In this document: one piece after another, positions 1 through 7,385 of the stretch | Layout of the letters: each line of letters starts with the position of its first letter | How positions within the stretch are numbered: the stretch's first letter is position 1 | Source: JAFGIT01 sp016929465 [NCBI: Candidatus Coatesbacteria bacterium] | GTDB taxonomy: Bacteria > B130-G9 | DNA length: 17,768 nt | Reading direction: 5' to 3' | NCBI GenBank assembly: GCA_016929465.1 | Contig: JAFGIT010000137.1 | Span: 1 to 17,768 of the forward strand | Notes under the pieces: model-generated | The model's database searches: none | Seen by the model: the letters and a program-made list of their open reading frames with translations, nothing else | Told to the model about the DNA's origin: nothing | Made by a program: the position numbers and the translations under genes

Positions 1-778
1 TGTCCATGAGCTCCAGGCAGGCCTCCATCACGAGCTTCTCGGCAAACGGGTCTCCAACCTGCACCGTCGGGCGTCTTTCCTCGCTGGTCTCATCGAAAGC
101 GGCGGATGCCATCGATGCGCCATGCAGCCCATCGCGGCCCGTCCTGGATCCGGCGTAAATGACGAGATTGCCGGGGCCATGCGCTTTTCCATAGAAGACC
201 TTGTCCTTGCTCGCAAGGCCGGCGCACATGACATTGACGAGCGGATTCTTGCCGTAGCAATCCGCAAAGAGCGTCTGCCCGCCAACAGTCGGGATGCCGA
301 TGCAGTTGCCGTATGAGGATACTCCCGAGACCACACCCCGCATCGTGTAGCGGTTGCGTGCGCTATCGAGGTTCCCGAAATGAAGCGAATCAAGTATCGC
401 GAATGGTCGGGCGCCCATCGTGAAAATATCTCGGAGAATGCCGCCGACACCGGTGGCAGCCCCCTGGAATGGCTCGATGAAGGAGGGATGGTTGTGCGAT
501 TCTATCTTGAAGACGAGGGCTATATTCTCACCCAGGTCGATTACTCCAGCATTCTCCCCCGGCCCCTGGATGACGCGCTCGCCGCTCGTAGGGAAGGTCT
601 TCAAGTGTGGTCTGGAGCTCTTGTAGCAACAGTGCTCCGACCACATTACCGAGAACATGCCCAGTTCGACCTCATTGGGCGGCCTTCCGAGCCCACCGGC
701 AATCCGATCGTACTCGGCTCTCGTGATATTGTGCTCCTTCAGGAGCGCCGCCAATTCAGTGTCGGTTCTGGGGCTCAT
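1..778 (-). CDS. purL: PurL, phosphoribosylformylglycinamidine synthase large subunit (5' part)
   Basis: PurL is the ATP-dependent synthetase subunit that converts FGAR to FGAM, using ammonia delivered by PurQ. I translated the reverse strand from the ATG at 778 and the frame stays open to the left edge, giving about 259 N-terminal residues of a protein that is usually 700-750 residues in the PurSQL-type (small PurL) system. Visible family motifs are [10 protein letters not shown] near residue 47, KIESHNHPS near residue 93, a [16 protein letters not shown] stretch, and a GIPTVGGQ segment. The start ATG overlaps the purQ stop in an ATGA arrangement (775-778), which points to translational coupling. 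No stop or frameshift is seen. Identity is near certain; only the rest of the gene, outside the window, is unseen. Confidence 0.95.
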   Translation of the reverse strand, partial: MSPRTDTELAALLKEHNITRAEYDRIAGGLGRPPNEVELGMFSVMWSEHCCYKSSRPHLKTFPTSGERVIQGPGENAGVIDLGENIALVFKIESHNHPSFIEPFQGAATGVGGILRDIFTMGARPFAILDSLHFGNLDSARNRYTMRGVVSGVSSYGNCIGIPTVGGQTLFADCYGKNPLVNVMCAGLASKDKVFYGKAHGPGNLVIYAGSRTGRDGLHGASMASAAFDETSEERRPTVQVGDPFAEKLVMEACLELMD

Positions 779-1485
779 CGCCTACGCTCCGCAACAGAAC
801 TCGCAATAGAGTCAAAGATGAATTTGCCATCGGTGGCTCCGAGGACCTCGTCCGCTGCGCGCTCCGGATGCGGCATAAGGCCGAATACATTTCGCCTCTC
901 ATTGCATATTCCGGCTATGTTGAACACCGCACCATTGGGATTCGCGTCGGGAGTGCAATTTCCGTTTTCATCGCTGTATTTCAGTACGATCTGGTTGTTC
1001 TCAATCAGTGATTTCAGGCCAGCCTCGTCGATGTAGTATGAGCCCTCGAAATGGCTTATCGGTATTCGCAGGACCTGCTTCTGCACGCACGCAGAAGTGA
1101 AGGGCGTGTCAGTCTGCTTCACGATTAGGTCCACGAACCTGCAGATGAACCTCAGGTCGCGGTTCCTGATCATCGCGCCCGGCAGCGCGCCCATCTCGAG
1201 CAGGACCTGGAGGCCATTGCATATCCCGAGCACCAGCCCACCTTCATCGATGTAGCGTTTCACCACCGCTATGACAGGCGAGAAAGCCGCGATGGCGCCG
1301 GATCGGAGGTAGTCTCCGTATGCAAAGCCTCCCGGGAGAATGACGCAGTCAAATCTGGATAGGCTGTCGGGCGCGGAGTCATGCCAGATGAACTCGGACC
1401 TATGGCCGAGACCTTCCACGGCCGATTTGGTGTCCTGGTCGCAATTGGTCCCGGGAAAAACGACTATCCCAAAATTGACTGTCAA
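775..1485 (-). CDS. purQ: PurQ, FGAM synthase glutaminase subunit
   Basis: PurQ is the class I glutamine amidotransferase subunit that hydrolyses glutamine and passes ammonia to PurL. It starts like the family with [12 protein letters not shown]. The nucleophile Cys lies in GICNGLQVL (C89 with the start used here) and the His/Glu pair lies in MPHPERA (H206, E208). I chose the TTG at 1485 because AAAGGGA lies about 7 bases upstream and the resulting 236 residues match the usual 225-235. A GTG at 1524 in the same frame would add 13 residues without family character. The gene lies 71 bases downstream of purS and overlaps purL by 4 bases, so the three subunits are very likely made from one transcript. 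Confidence 0.95.
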   Translation of the reverse strand: MTVNFGIVVFPGTNCDQDTKSAVEGLGHRSEFIWHDSAPDSLSRFDCVILPGGFAYGDYLRSGAIAAFSPVIAVVKRYIDEGGLVLGICNGLQVLLEMGALPGAMIRNRDLRFICRFVDLIVKQTDTPFTSACVQKQVLRIPISHFEGSYYIDEAGLKSLIENNQIVLKYSDENGNCTPDANPNGAVFNIAGICNERRNVFGLMPHPERAADEVLGATDGKFIFDSIASSVAERRR

Positions 1486-1556
1486 CTGAATTCCCTTTAA
1501 GGAGGAGATGGCCCCAGACCTCACAACACGATGCGGCTGAGAGTATAGAGCCTAAG

Positions 1557-1814
1557 CTAGCTCCTATCCAACAGCTCTACAGTGAAATCCTCGATTACGG
1601 GATTCGAGAGAATGCGCTTTGACATCTCTGCCAAAAGCTCCCGCAGATTCTCATCGCTCACGCCATCGTCATTCAGTTGAATGTCAAAAGCCTTGCCCTG
1701 GCGCACTTCTTCCACAAGGCCGTAACCGAGGCCATGAAGTGCTTCGTTAATCGTGCGCCCTTGCGGGTCAAGAACATCCTTTTTGAGCCAGACGAAAACT
1801 CTCGCTTTGCGCAT
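1557..1814 (-). CDS. purS: PurS, FGAM synthase small subunit
   Basis: PurS is the small structural subunit (about 80-90 residues) that bridges PurL and PurQ in the three-part FGAM synthase of Gram-positive bacteria, archaea and many other lineages. The 85-residue product begins MRKARVFVWLKKDVLDPQG and continues with GRTINEALHGLGY, the family hallmark, followed by an alternating strand/helix pattern (VRQGKAFDIQL, then a helix of LRELLAEM type). The ATG at 1814 is preferred because a GGGGAG sits just upstream on the coding strand. An in-frame alternative 8 codons further upstream lacks such a site. It is the first gene of the purSQL run and lies about 35 bases below the predicted transcription start. 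Confidence 0.93.
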   Translation of the reverse strand: MRKARVFVWLKKDVLDPQGRTINEALHGLGYGLVEEVRQGKAFDIQLNDDGVSDENLRELLAEMSKRILSNPVIEDFTVELLDRS

Positions 1815-1855
1815 TATTCTCCCCGATCGAAGGTCCAAAATAACAACGCCTTAAC

Positions 1856-1887
1856 ATTATATCCGGAGCAAAGTCCGGTCAAGTCAA
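1856..1887 (-). promoter_or_regulatory. Predicted promoter of purSQL with an internal inverted repeat
   Basis: Read on the minus strand, a perfect TATAAT (-10; plus coordinates 1856-1861) is preceded by two overlapping -35-like boxes: TTGACC at 1877-1882 (15-base spacer) and TTGACT at 1882-1887 (20-base spacer). Neither spacing is the ideal 17. Between the boxes lies the inverted repeat CCGGA-GCAAAG-TCCGG (1863-1878). This could be an operator, or it may only reflect the local sequence. Predicted transcription would start near 1849 and leave a leader of about 35 bases. No purine riboswitch-like fold is evident in so short a leader. Confidence 0.55.
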
Positions 1888-2026
1888 TCGGCATCGATAG
1901 ATTCTCCGGGTGGATCAATATCAGGCATGAAGGCAACCGCGGCAAGCTCATCGCATGATTTGGGCAGATTTCTCACTATGGAAAATCTGAGCCCAATTGG
2001 TAGGATAATACTATTAATTATCTCGT

Positions 2027-2989
2027 TTGACAGATATAGCGCCTCGAAAGAGACAGATTCAGGAGTTCGACGCTTTGCCTAAATTTATGCTGGAAGACCC
2101 CCGCACGGAGGTTTATGTAGGCGATTGCCGAGAAGTGCTCGCCGGATTGCCTGCTGAGAGTGTGGAACTCATATTCGCCGACCCGCCGTTCAATTGGAAC
2201 GTCCCGTACTCCGGCTGGAAGGACAATATGAGGCGGACGGACTACCTGACATTCACCTACGAGTGGCTAGATGCCTGTATTCGTGTTCTTAAATCAAATG
2301 GCTCGCTCTGGGTCAATATTCCGGACGATTGGGCGGCGGAGATCGTGGTGCATCTGAAAGAGCGCGGACTTCAGATGGTCAACTGGTGCATCTGGCACTT
2401 CAGGTTCGGCCAATGTCGCGATGCGAATTTTATAGTATCAAAGGTGCATGTGCTCTACTTTGCGAAAGACCGAAAGAGCCGCATCTGGAATCCCGATGAC
2501 ATCCTGGTTCCCTCAGACAGGGCCTCGATATACAACGACGCGAGAACTCGCAGCACGCGCAGACCCGGCCTCAGAGTCCCGCTGGATGTGTGGTATGGGG
2601 ACTACCTCGGGCGAATTCAGGGGGCGAACAAGGAGCGCAGGCCTGGGCACCACAACCAGATCCCCGAGACGTACATGCAGAGGGTGATTATGGGCTGCTC
2701 GAACGAGGGGGACTTGGTTCTCGATCCATTCCTCGGGAGCGGAACCACTTGCACCGTCGCGAGAGCATTAAATCGTAGGTCGATAGGTATTGAATTCAGC
2801 GAGCCAACCGCTGCATCTGCCTTTGAACGAATCAAGAGTGGAGCTGTCAGACTCGGACCTGACGGGAAGCCGACCCTTGAATCGGCCCCCACTGATCTCG
2901 GTACTGGACGGCGCAGGCGAAGGGATACTTTGCTCTATTCAGACGGGGTCATACCCATAGGTGATGATACCGAAGCCAATCGGGCGTAG
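2027..2989 (+). CDS. Beta-class DNA methyltransferase (N6-adenine or N4-cytosine), apparently orphan
   Basis: This is an S-adenosylmethionine-dependent DNA methyltransferase that modifies an exocyclic amino group. The catalytic motif IV, DPPF, lies at residues 52-55. The SAM-binding motif I, DPFLGSGTT, lies at residues 233-241, preceded by HHNQIPETYMQRVI. Motif IV before motif I is the circular order of the beta class. The middle, roughly residues 100-200, presumably holds the target-recognition region. The TTG start at 2027 gives 320 residues but has no clear Shine-Dalgarno; an ATG at residue 21 is a shorter alternative that keeps all motifs. Its last 55 bases overlap the end of the convergent membrane-protein gene. 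No endonuclease gene is next to it, so a regulatory or solitary methylase is likely. Base specificity cannot be read from sequence alone. Confidence 0.88.
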   Translation: MTDIAPRKRQIQEFDALPKFMLEDPRTEVYVGDCREVLAGLPAESVELIFADPPFNWNVPYSGWKDNMRRTDYLTFTYEWLDACIRVLKSNGSLWVNIPDDWAAEIVVHLKERGLQMVNWCIWHFRFGQCRDANFIVSKVHVLYFAKDRKSRIWNPDDILVPSDRASIYNDARTRSTRRPGLRVPLDVWYGDYLGRIQGANKERRPGHHNQIPETYMQRVIMGCSNEGDLVLDPFLGSGTTCTVARALNRRSIGIEFSEPTAASAFERIKSGAVRLGPDGKPTLESAPTDLGTGRRRRRDTLLYSDGVIPIGDDTEANRA

Positions 2990-4674
2990 AGCGCGAGGCA
3001 GGAGATCGCATTCGGGGACTGGTTCGCCGCTCGCTCTGCCTCGTCGATAACCATTTCGCGAGTGTCTTTGTCCGAAAGGTAGCGAATTAGATAGTCCAGA
3101 CCGGGTGCAGCTGGATCGATGAATCTGTATTCGAACTGGTCCCGCAGGGCCTTGAACTTCTCGCTCCCATCGACATAGACGGCGCTATTGTCGTCCCAGA
3201 ACACCAGGTGCCATCCCCTGTGCCGATTCCACCAATCAACAAGCCTCTGCGCCTGGGGGGAATCAGGCCTATTGACGGCCGCTCTGAACGAATGGGCAGA
3301 GAAATCTCGAAGCCTCGAATCGTAGGCGAGATCGACTATCGCGTAATCGACTCCGTAGCCATCTGCGATCTGCTCGAATGGTCGAGTGGCGAATTCCCTC
3401 CACAGCTCCTTGTGAACCACATTGCGACCATCGACGAAGACCTTGCGCTCGGGGTAGGTGCGGTAGATGATATACCCCCCGAATCTGTGCGAGTTATACA
3501 TGTTCCCGGTCACATTATTCTTGATGACGAACTCAACCGCCCCATGTGGGAAAGCTCGCAGATTCACTCCAACACCAGGCACAAACGGGCCATAGTTGGC
3601 GAAAACCGATATGACGCACGCCAGGGCCAGCATGGGCGCTGCAAGAAGGTCCATCCTGAGCCTGCGGAAGGGCGAACGAGTGAGAAACCACCACTCCGAG
3701 ACGATGCGCCCGAAGAGCGGTATCGTGAGAAGAAAAAAGACCGGGATATAGCGCCGTGCCGAAAGCACCAGCGCGGTGGCCAGCGCGATCTCGGCCCAAT
3801 CCGAAAGCCGGCGTCTCTTTATGCCGGCGATGAACGAGCCCCAAACGACGACAAGCAGAACCCAGAATAGCTTGAAGCGAGCGTCGGGTGGCAGCCATTC
3901 CTGCACGGTGATGCCGCCGCCGGCTCCGTGCTCCCAGATAGCAGCCACAATGAAATCGAATACTCTTGCCCCGTAAGGATTGATGAACAGGATACCAGTC
4001 GCAGCGAGCGCCACAGTCAGAAGCGGTCGTAGATTTGGGCCCGGGGCGTCTCCCGCCTCCCTTCGGAGGCGTCTCGATATCGACTCGCTGAATAGCCTCA
4101 GCCAGATGTAAACAGGGCAGATGATTGCCCCCGCCTGCATGTTGACCCACAAGAGCACCAGAGCGGGGATTAAGAACAGCGACTTCTTTCGGCCTGCGAA
4201 GAACATCTCTACGATAAGCAGGGTGAGCGCGATCCCGAGCAAGTTCGCGATGTGTGGTCTTGCAATGAATCTGAAGCGGGATGCACCGGCGGCCATCACA
4301 AGAAACGAGGCCACAAAAATGACGGCGTTCCGCTTGAATCCTGCTCTAATGGCTGCCGTGTAGAGTGTGATGGTGAAAGCCAGGGAGACTAGCACCGCCT
4401 TGAGAATCACAAGCAGGTCAAGTCCGAGATGACGCCTGACGAGCTCGGCGACGACGCAAAATAGCCACTCGTGCATAATCCACGGCTTGCCGAACGAGGT
4501 GTAGGAGAACGGGTCTGATGTGGGGACAGAATTCGTCTCGAGGATCAGCTCGCCGGTCTTGAGGAGGAACCAGATGTCGTAATTAGCTATTTTGAAAAGC
4601 GCGAGCGCGAATATCAAAATTGCCGCAAAGAGCAGAATGAACGGGAGTGACCGTGGCCTCGCGTGGGAACTCAT
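2935..4674 (-). CDS. Polytopic membrane protein, GT-C glycosyltransferase-like
   Basis: The 579-residue protein has an N-terminal membrane segment (about 11-30) followed by the pattern DIWFLLKTGELI, then VPTSDPFSYTSFGKPWIMHEWL (residues about 33-71). That loop, with its acidic residues and HEW, is typical of large bacterial membrane proteins related to GT-C glycosyltransferases that use lipid-linked sugars. About nine further hydrophobic segments follow up to residue 360. The soluble C-terminal part (about 370-530) carries GNMYNSHRFGGYIIYRTYPE and KVFVDGRNVV, a block I recall from the same group of uncharacterised proteins. The last 40 residues look like the beginning of a TPR-like helical pair. 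The ATG lies 4 bases after the stop of the dehydratase-like gene, so translation is probably coupled. Substrate and enzymatic activity are unknown. Confidence 0.7.
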   Translation of the reverse strand: MSSHARPRSLPFILLFAAILIFALALFKIANYDIWFLLKTGELILETNSVPTSDPFSYTSFGKPWIMHEWLFCVVAELVRRHLGLDLLVILKAVLVSLAFTITLYTAAIRAGFKRNAVIFVASFLVMAAGASRFRFIARPHIANLLGIALTLLIVEMFFAGRKKSLFLIPALVLLWVNMQAGAIICPVYIWLRLFSESISRRLRREAGDAPGPNLRPLLTVALAATGILFINPYGARVFDFIVAAIWEHGAGGGITVQEWLPPDARFKLFWVLLVVVWGSFIAGIKRRRLSDWAEIALATALVLSARRYIPVFFLLTIPLFGRIVSEWWFLTRSPFRRLRMDLLAAPMLALACVISVFANYGPFVPGVGVNLRAFPHGAVEFVIKNNVTGNMYNSHRFGGYIIYRTYPERKVFVDGRNVVHKELWREFATRPFEQIADGYGVDYAIVDLAYDSRLRDFSAHSFRAAVNRPDSPQAQRLVDWWNRHRGWHLVFWDDNSAVYVDGSEKFKALRDQFEYRFIDPAAPGLDYLIRYLSDKDTREMVIDEAERAANQSPNAISCLALYARLASVSSPMGMTPSE

Positions 4675-4678
4675 GGCG

Positions 4679-5665
4679 CTATCTCGAGAGCCGTAACTGG
4701 TCTATGAACGCCTCTATTCTCAGCCGATTTTGTGCGGAGAGCGGGCCAGGATAATTCCCCTCTATCGTCAAAACTGGCACTGAAAGGCTCTTTCGCAGGA
4801 TCAGGTCTTCGATCTGGCGGAAGCAGAACGCCTGGACGTAGTGGATGATCCCATCGAGGCGGCGAGCTTCTATCTCGCGTTTGATGTCCTCGATACGGCC
4901 AAAGACATCATACGGGTACGTGTATCGCGAGTATTGGTCCACCAGATCTGAAGAGCGATTCAGCATCGCGAATTGTCGCTGGACCTCGTTGAAGACAACG
5001 TCGGCCCCATTCCTCTCTACAAATTCATAGATGTCAGAGTTTATAGGCGGGACGCCGACGAATCCAAGCCTCAATCGGCCCTCGCGATTGACTACCTCAC
5101 GCTCGGCAGCACCAGCGATAAGCTCATCTAGGTGCCGTTCGAACAGATCGGGATCGCCCAGCATGTCGCTCGATGAGACCAAAGCCAGGTGGTTCTCTTC
5201 TCCCGAGAATCTGCCCTCCTTATAGGTTAGCTCATCGATCAGTCGGAGTTTCTCTCTGATCCCGAACAATGAGGCACGAACCTGCTCAGCTTGCTCCATG
5301 CTGGTGTCGAGTCGCCTGCAGAGAGCGAGTATCTGCTCTTCGAGGAGCGACCTGTCCCTGCCGAACGGGAAGGCGAACGGAATGATCGAGACGCCTGCAA
5401 GCTCCAGGGTCTCTGCGAGCGCCTGTGTGTTGCTGCAATCGCCCTGCGTCACCGCGACGACGCTCTGGATGCCCTCCGAGAGCACCGCGCCATATATCCC
5501 TTTCACCCAGCCGCAGACGGTCACTGGATATCCGTCCTGCTCCGCCCGCCTGATAAATTCGGAACGAGCTGAGTGAGTGATAAACAGATTGTTCAGATCG
5601 ACCGGTATATGCCCCGCAGCGAAGACCACTTCGACGGGAATAGTCGTGGTGATACCTATCTTCAT
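4679..5665 (-). CDS. 2-hydroxyacyl-CoA dehydratase D-subunit family protein (HgdB/BcrC-like)
   Basis: The 328-residue protein opens with GITTTIPVEVVFAAGHIPVDLNN, characteristic of the 2-hydroxyglutaryl-CoA dehydratase/benzoyl-CoA reductase D-component family. In that family a pair of subunits carries [4Fe-4S] clusters and is activated by a separate ATP-dependent protein. Cysteines that fit cluster ligands are C51 (VCGWVKGIYG), C77 (TQGDCSNT) and C281 (QAFCFRQIEDL). Other conserved-looking stretches are RYTYPYDVFGRIEDI and FVGVPPINSDIYEF. It is somewhat shorter than classical HgdB or BcrC (about 380). No partner subunit or activator ATPase is present in the window, so its substrate is unknown and it may belong to a stand-alone subgroup. 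The start at 5665 has no strong ribosome site. It is followed within 4 bases by the membrane-protein gene. Oxygen-sensitive chemistry of this kind fits an anaerobe. Confidence 0.85.
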   Translation of the reverse strand: MKIGITTTIPVEVVFAAGHIPVDLNNLFITHSARSEFIRRAEQDGYPVTVCGWVKGIYGAVLSEGIQSVVAVTQGDCSNTQALAETLELAGVSIIPFAFPFGRDRSLLEEQILALCRRLDTSMEQAEQVRASLFGIREKLRLIDELTYKEGRFSGEENHLALVSSSDMLGDPDLFERHLDELIAGAAEREVVNREGRLRLGFVGVPPINSDIYEFVERNGADVVFNEVQRQFAMLNRSSDLVDQYSRYTYPYDVFGRIEDIKREIEARRLDGIIHYVQAFCFRQIEDLILRKSLSVPVLTIEGNYPGPLSAQNRLRIEAFIDQLRLSR

Positions 5666-5711
5666 CAGAGAGCGGCGCCGCTTCGACGAGTCATGGCTCT
5701 AACTGACCTAA

Positions 5712-7181
5712 TTACTTGAACGCCGAGAAGTGGAACGAGTCGGAATCGTCACTGAGCTCGGTCCCGGTTATCGGGTCAATCAGTCTGGCATGTATGACGT
5801 AATCTCCCGGAGCCTCGGTCCCCCTGAAGGTGAATTCATAGACTGGGACGATATTATCGGTCGCGGGAGCAATCGTGAAGGTCGCGTATGGGTCTAAGAT
5901 GGACTGAATGTCGCCACTCGGGAGCTCCAGCCACACCTTCGCCTCCACAGCGACCTCCTTATTGCCGTTAGTTACCCTGGCGGTCACCTCTATAGTGTCG
6001 TGCATTTTGAAGGAATCCTCGTTCAGAATGAGCTCCGCGAACACACCGACCACCGCGCGGCCCTGTTTGCCCTTCATATAGAGCAGAGCGCCACCACCGT
6101 CCGAGGTTTCATCCCTTCCTGAATAGACGATGAACAGGTCACGATCATTCGCAGTCATCGTCGTCATTCTCGTGTCGAGTGACCACTGACCGTATCTCGA
6201 GAGGGGAATCTCCTCCGAATGCCAGCCGAGGTCATCCCCGTAGGTGTATCTCGTCCCGCCGCTTTGCGTGTATGGCTGCACATGCGCTATCTGTGACGTG
6301 TATGATTCGCCGATCGCTATTTGAGCCCAAATTCCACCATCCTCAACCTGTTCTGTCTCCCATATTCCCCCCTTCTCCTGGGCGATGAATAAAGTAGATG
6401 AAAAGGGAGGCGTGCCGTCCAGGTAGGCGATGCGAAGATTGTCTTCGTTATCGATCGCAAGGGAATCCCACAGCCCTATGAGGCCAATAACCGGGCTCGC
6501 GATGAGCTCGTATTCCCAATCGTCGTCGGATTTCTTGGCGCACATCAAGTCGCCATCAAGGTTGAGAAAGACAATATGAGGCTGCGAGGATGAATCGGCG
6601 ACGATGCCCGTCACGTCGTCGGCGTTGGCGTCGAGAATATCCCTCTTCCACACCAGGCCCTCACGGCGGAGGTATTGGATCGAACCGTCTGAGTAACAGA
6701 AGACGATGTGCGCGTCGTCGTCGGAATCGATGCAGATGAGCGGGGCACCATGTGATATCTGCTCGGATGGGCACTCGCTCGTCTCCCAGAACCACCCGTT
6801 GAATGAAGCGAGCTTCGGGGGATCCGCAGCCAGCGTGGAGTACACGATGTATGGTGTTCCTTCGTCATCGACTGCGATGTCGGGGCGAGAGCCGCCGTAT
6901 GCCTGAAGCTCTGCTATTTGGTCCCGTTCCCATTCGTCGGACACATTGCTTGCGTAAGCGATCTCGGGGGCCGCGAGGTCGGGCTGGTACAGATAGGCAA
7001 CGTGCAGGTTGTCATCCTCATCCAGAGACACCGAGGCATAATACTTGCCGTCTCTCGAATCGATAAGCTCCGAAGAAGACCATTCGCCGCAATAGGATGC
7101 CTTCGGAATCGCTGCAAGGCCCAAAAGGCAGATGGCTGCCGTAAAGACAGCTAAGATTGCCGATCCATTGCTTTTCTTCAT
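5712..7181 (-). CDS. Secreted beta-propeller-like protein with C-terminal Ig-like domain
   Basis: The 489-residue product starts with a signal peptide (KK followed by a hydrophobic stretch, residues about 8-25, ending near ASYC). Residues about 40-375 hold repeats of the form D-x-D/E-D-x-L-H-V-A-Y followed by a strand and then W-E: SLDEDDNLHVAYLYQ, AVDDEGTPYIVYS, CIDSDDDAHIVFCYS, VADSSSQPHIVFLN, AIDNEDNLRIAYLD. Such spacing is typical of multi-bladed beta-propellers of the BNR/Asp-box or FG-GAP kind. Residues about 381-489 form a separate beta-rich domain resembling the C-terminus of the divergent beta-helix protein. A strong ribosome site (GGAGG) lies 8 bases before the ATG. It is the first gene of a minus-strand run, with only 46 bases to the dehydratase-like gene. 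It is probably envelope-associated or extracellular; the ligand is unknown. Confidence 0.78.
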   Translation of the reverse strand: MKKSNGSAILAVFTAAICLLGLAAIPKASYCGEWSSSELIDSRDGKYYASVSLDEDDNLHVAYLYQPDLAAPEIAYASNVSDEWERDQIAELQAYGGSRPDIAVDDEGTPYIVYSTLAADPPKLASFNGWFWETSECPSEQISHGAPLICIDSDDDAHIVFCYSDGSIQYLRREGLVWKRDILDANADDVTGIVADSSSQPHIVFLNLDGDLMCAKKSDDDWEYELIASPVIGLIGLWDSLAIDNEDNLRIAYLDGTPPFSSTLFIAQEKGGIWETEQVEDGGIWAQIAIGESYTSQIAHVQPYTQSGGTRYTYGDDLGWHSEEIPLSRYGQWSLDTRMTTMTANDRDLFIVYSGRDETSDGGGALLYMKGKQGRAVVGVFAELILNEDSFKMHDTIEVTARVTNGNKEVAVEAKVWLELPSGDIQSILDPYATFTIAPATDNIVPVYEFTFRGTEAPGDYVIHARLIDPITGTELSDDSDSFHFSAFK

Positions 7182-7385
7182 TTAAGTTCCTCCAAGAAAT
7201 ATCCGACTAATTAGTTGACTGATTAGAGCTTCTAGATCCGAACATGATGTTAAGTGAAACCGAAGCTCAAGACAAGAAGGTCGCATGGAAGCCGTGGCGA
7301 CCCTATTCCCTAAAGGGAATGGGTCGATGCGGAGCGCAATGGGGATTTTGCGACAAATAAGCTCGTAATAGATGAGGAGAGAGCC
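7182..7385. other. Divergent intergenic region with a strong inverted repeat at 7298-7326
   Basis: These 204 bases separate the divergently transcribed propeller and beta-helix genes and must hold both promoters, although I see no convincing -35/-10 pair on either strand. Two structures stand out. A 10-base perfect palindrome, ACTAATTAGT, lies at 7206-7215, with a near-copy CTGATTAG just after it. A long inverted repeat runs from 7298 to 7326: CGACCC, one unpaired T, ATTCCC, loop TAAA, GGGAAT, GGGTCG. No T-run follows the latter on either strand, so it is not a standard terminator. A ribosome site, GAGGAGAG, precedes the ATG at 7386. Confidence 0.6.

Noticed and set aside
380-1036. 218-codon plus-strand open frame
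   Set aside because: It is antisense to purL and purQ, whose frames are clearly coding and match known families.
3208-3870. 220-codon plus-strand open frame
   Set aside because: It lies opposite the membrane-protein gene. It is charged and low in hydrophobics, typical of the antisense shadow of a membrane protein.
7206-7226. ACTAATTAGT palindrome plus near-copy as a defined operator
   Set aside because: It is short and AT-rich. Such palindromes arise often by chance, so it is noted only within the intergenic entry.
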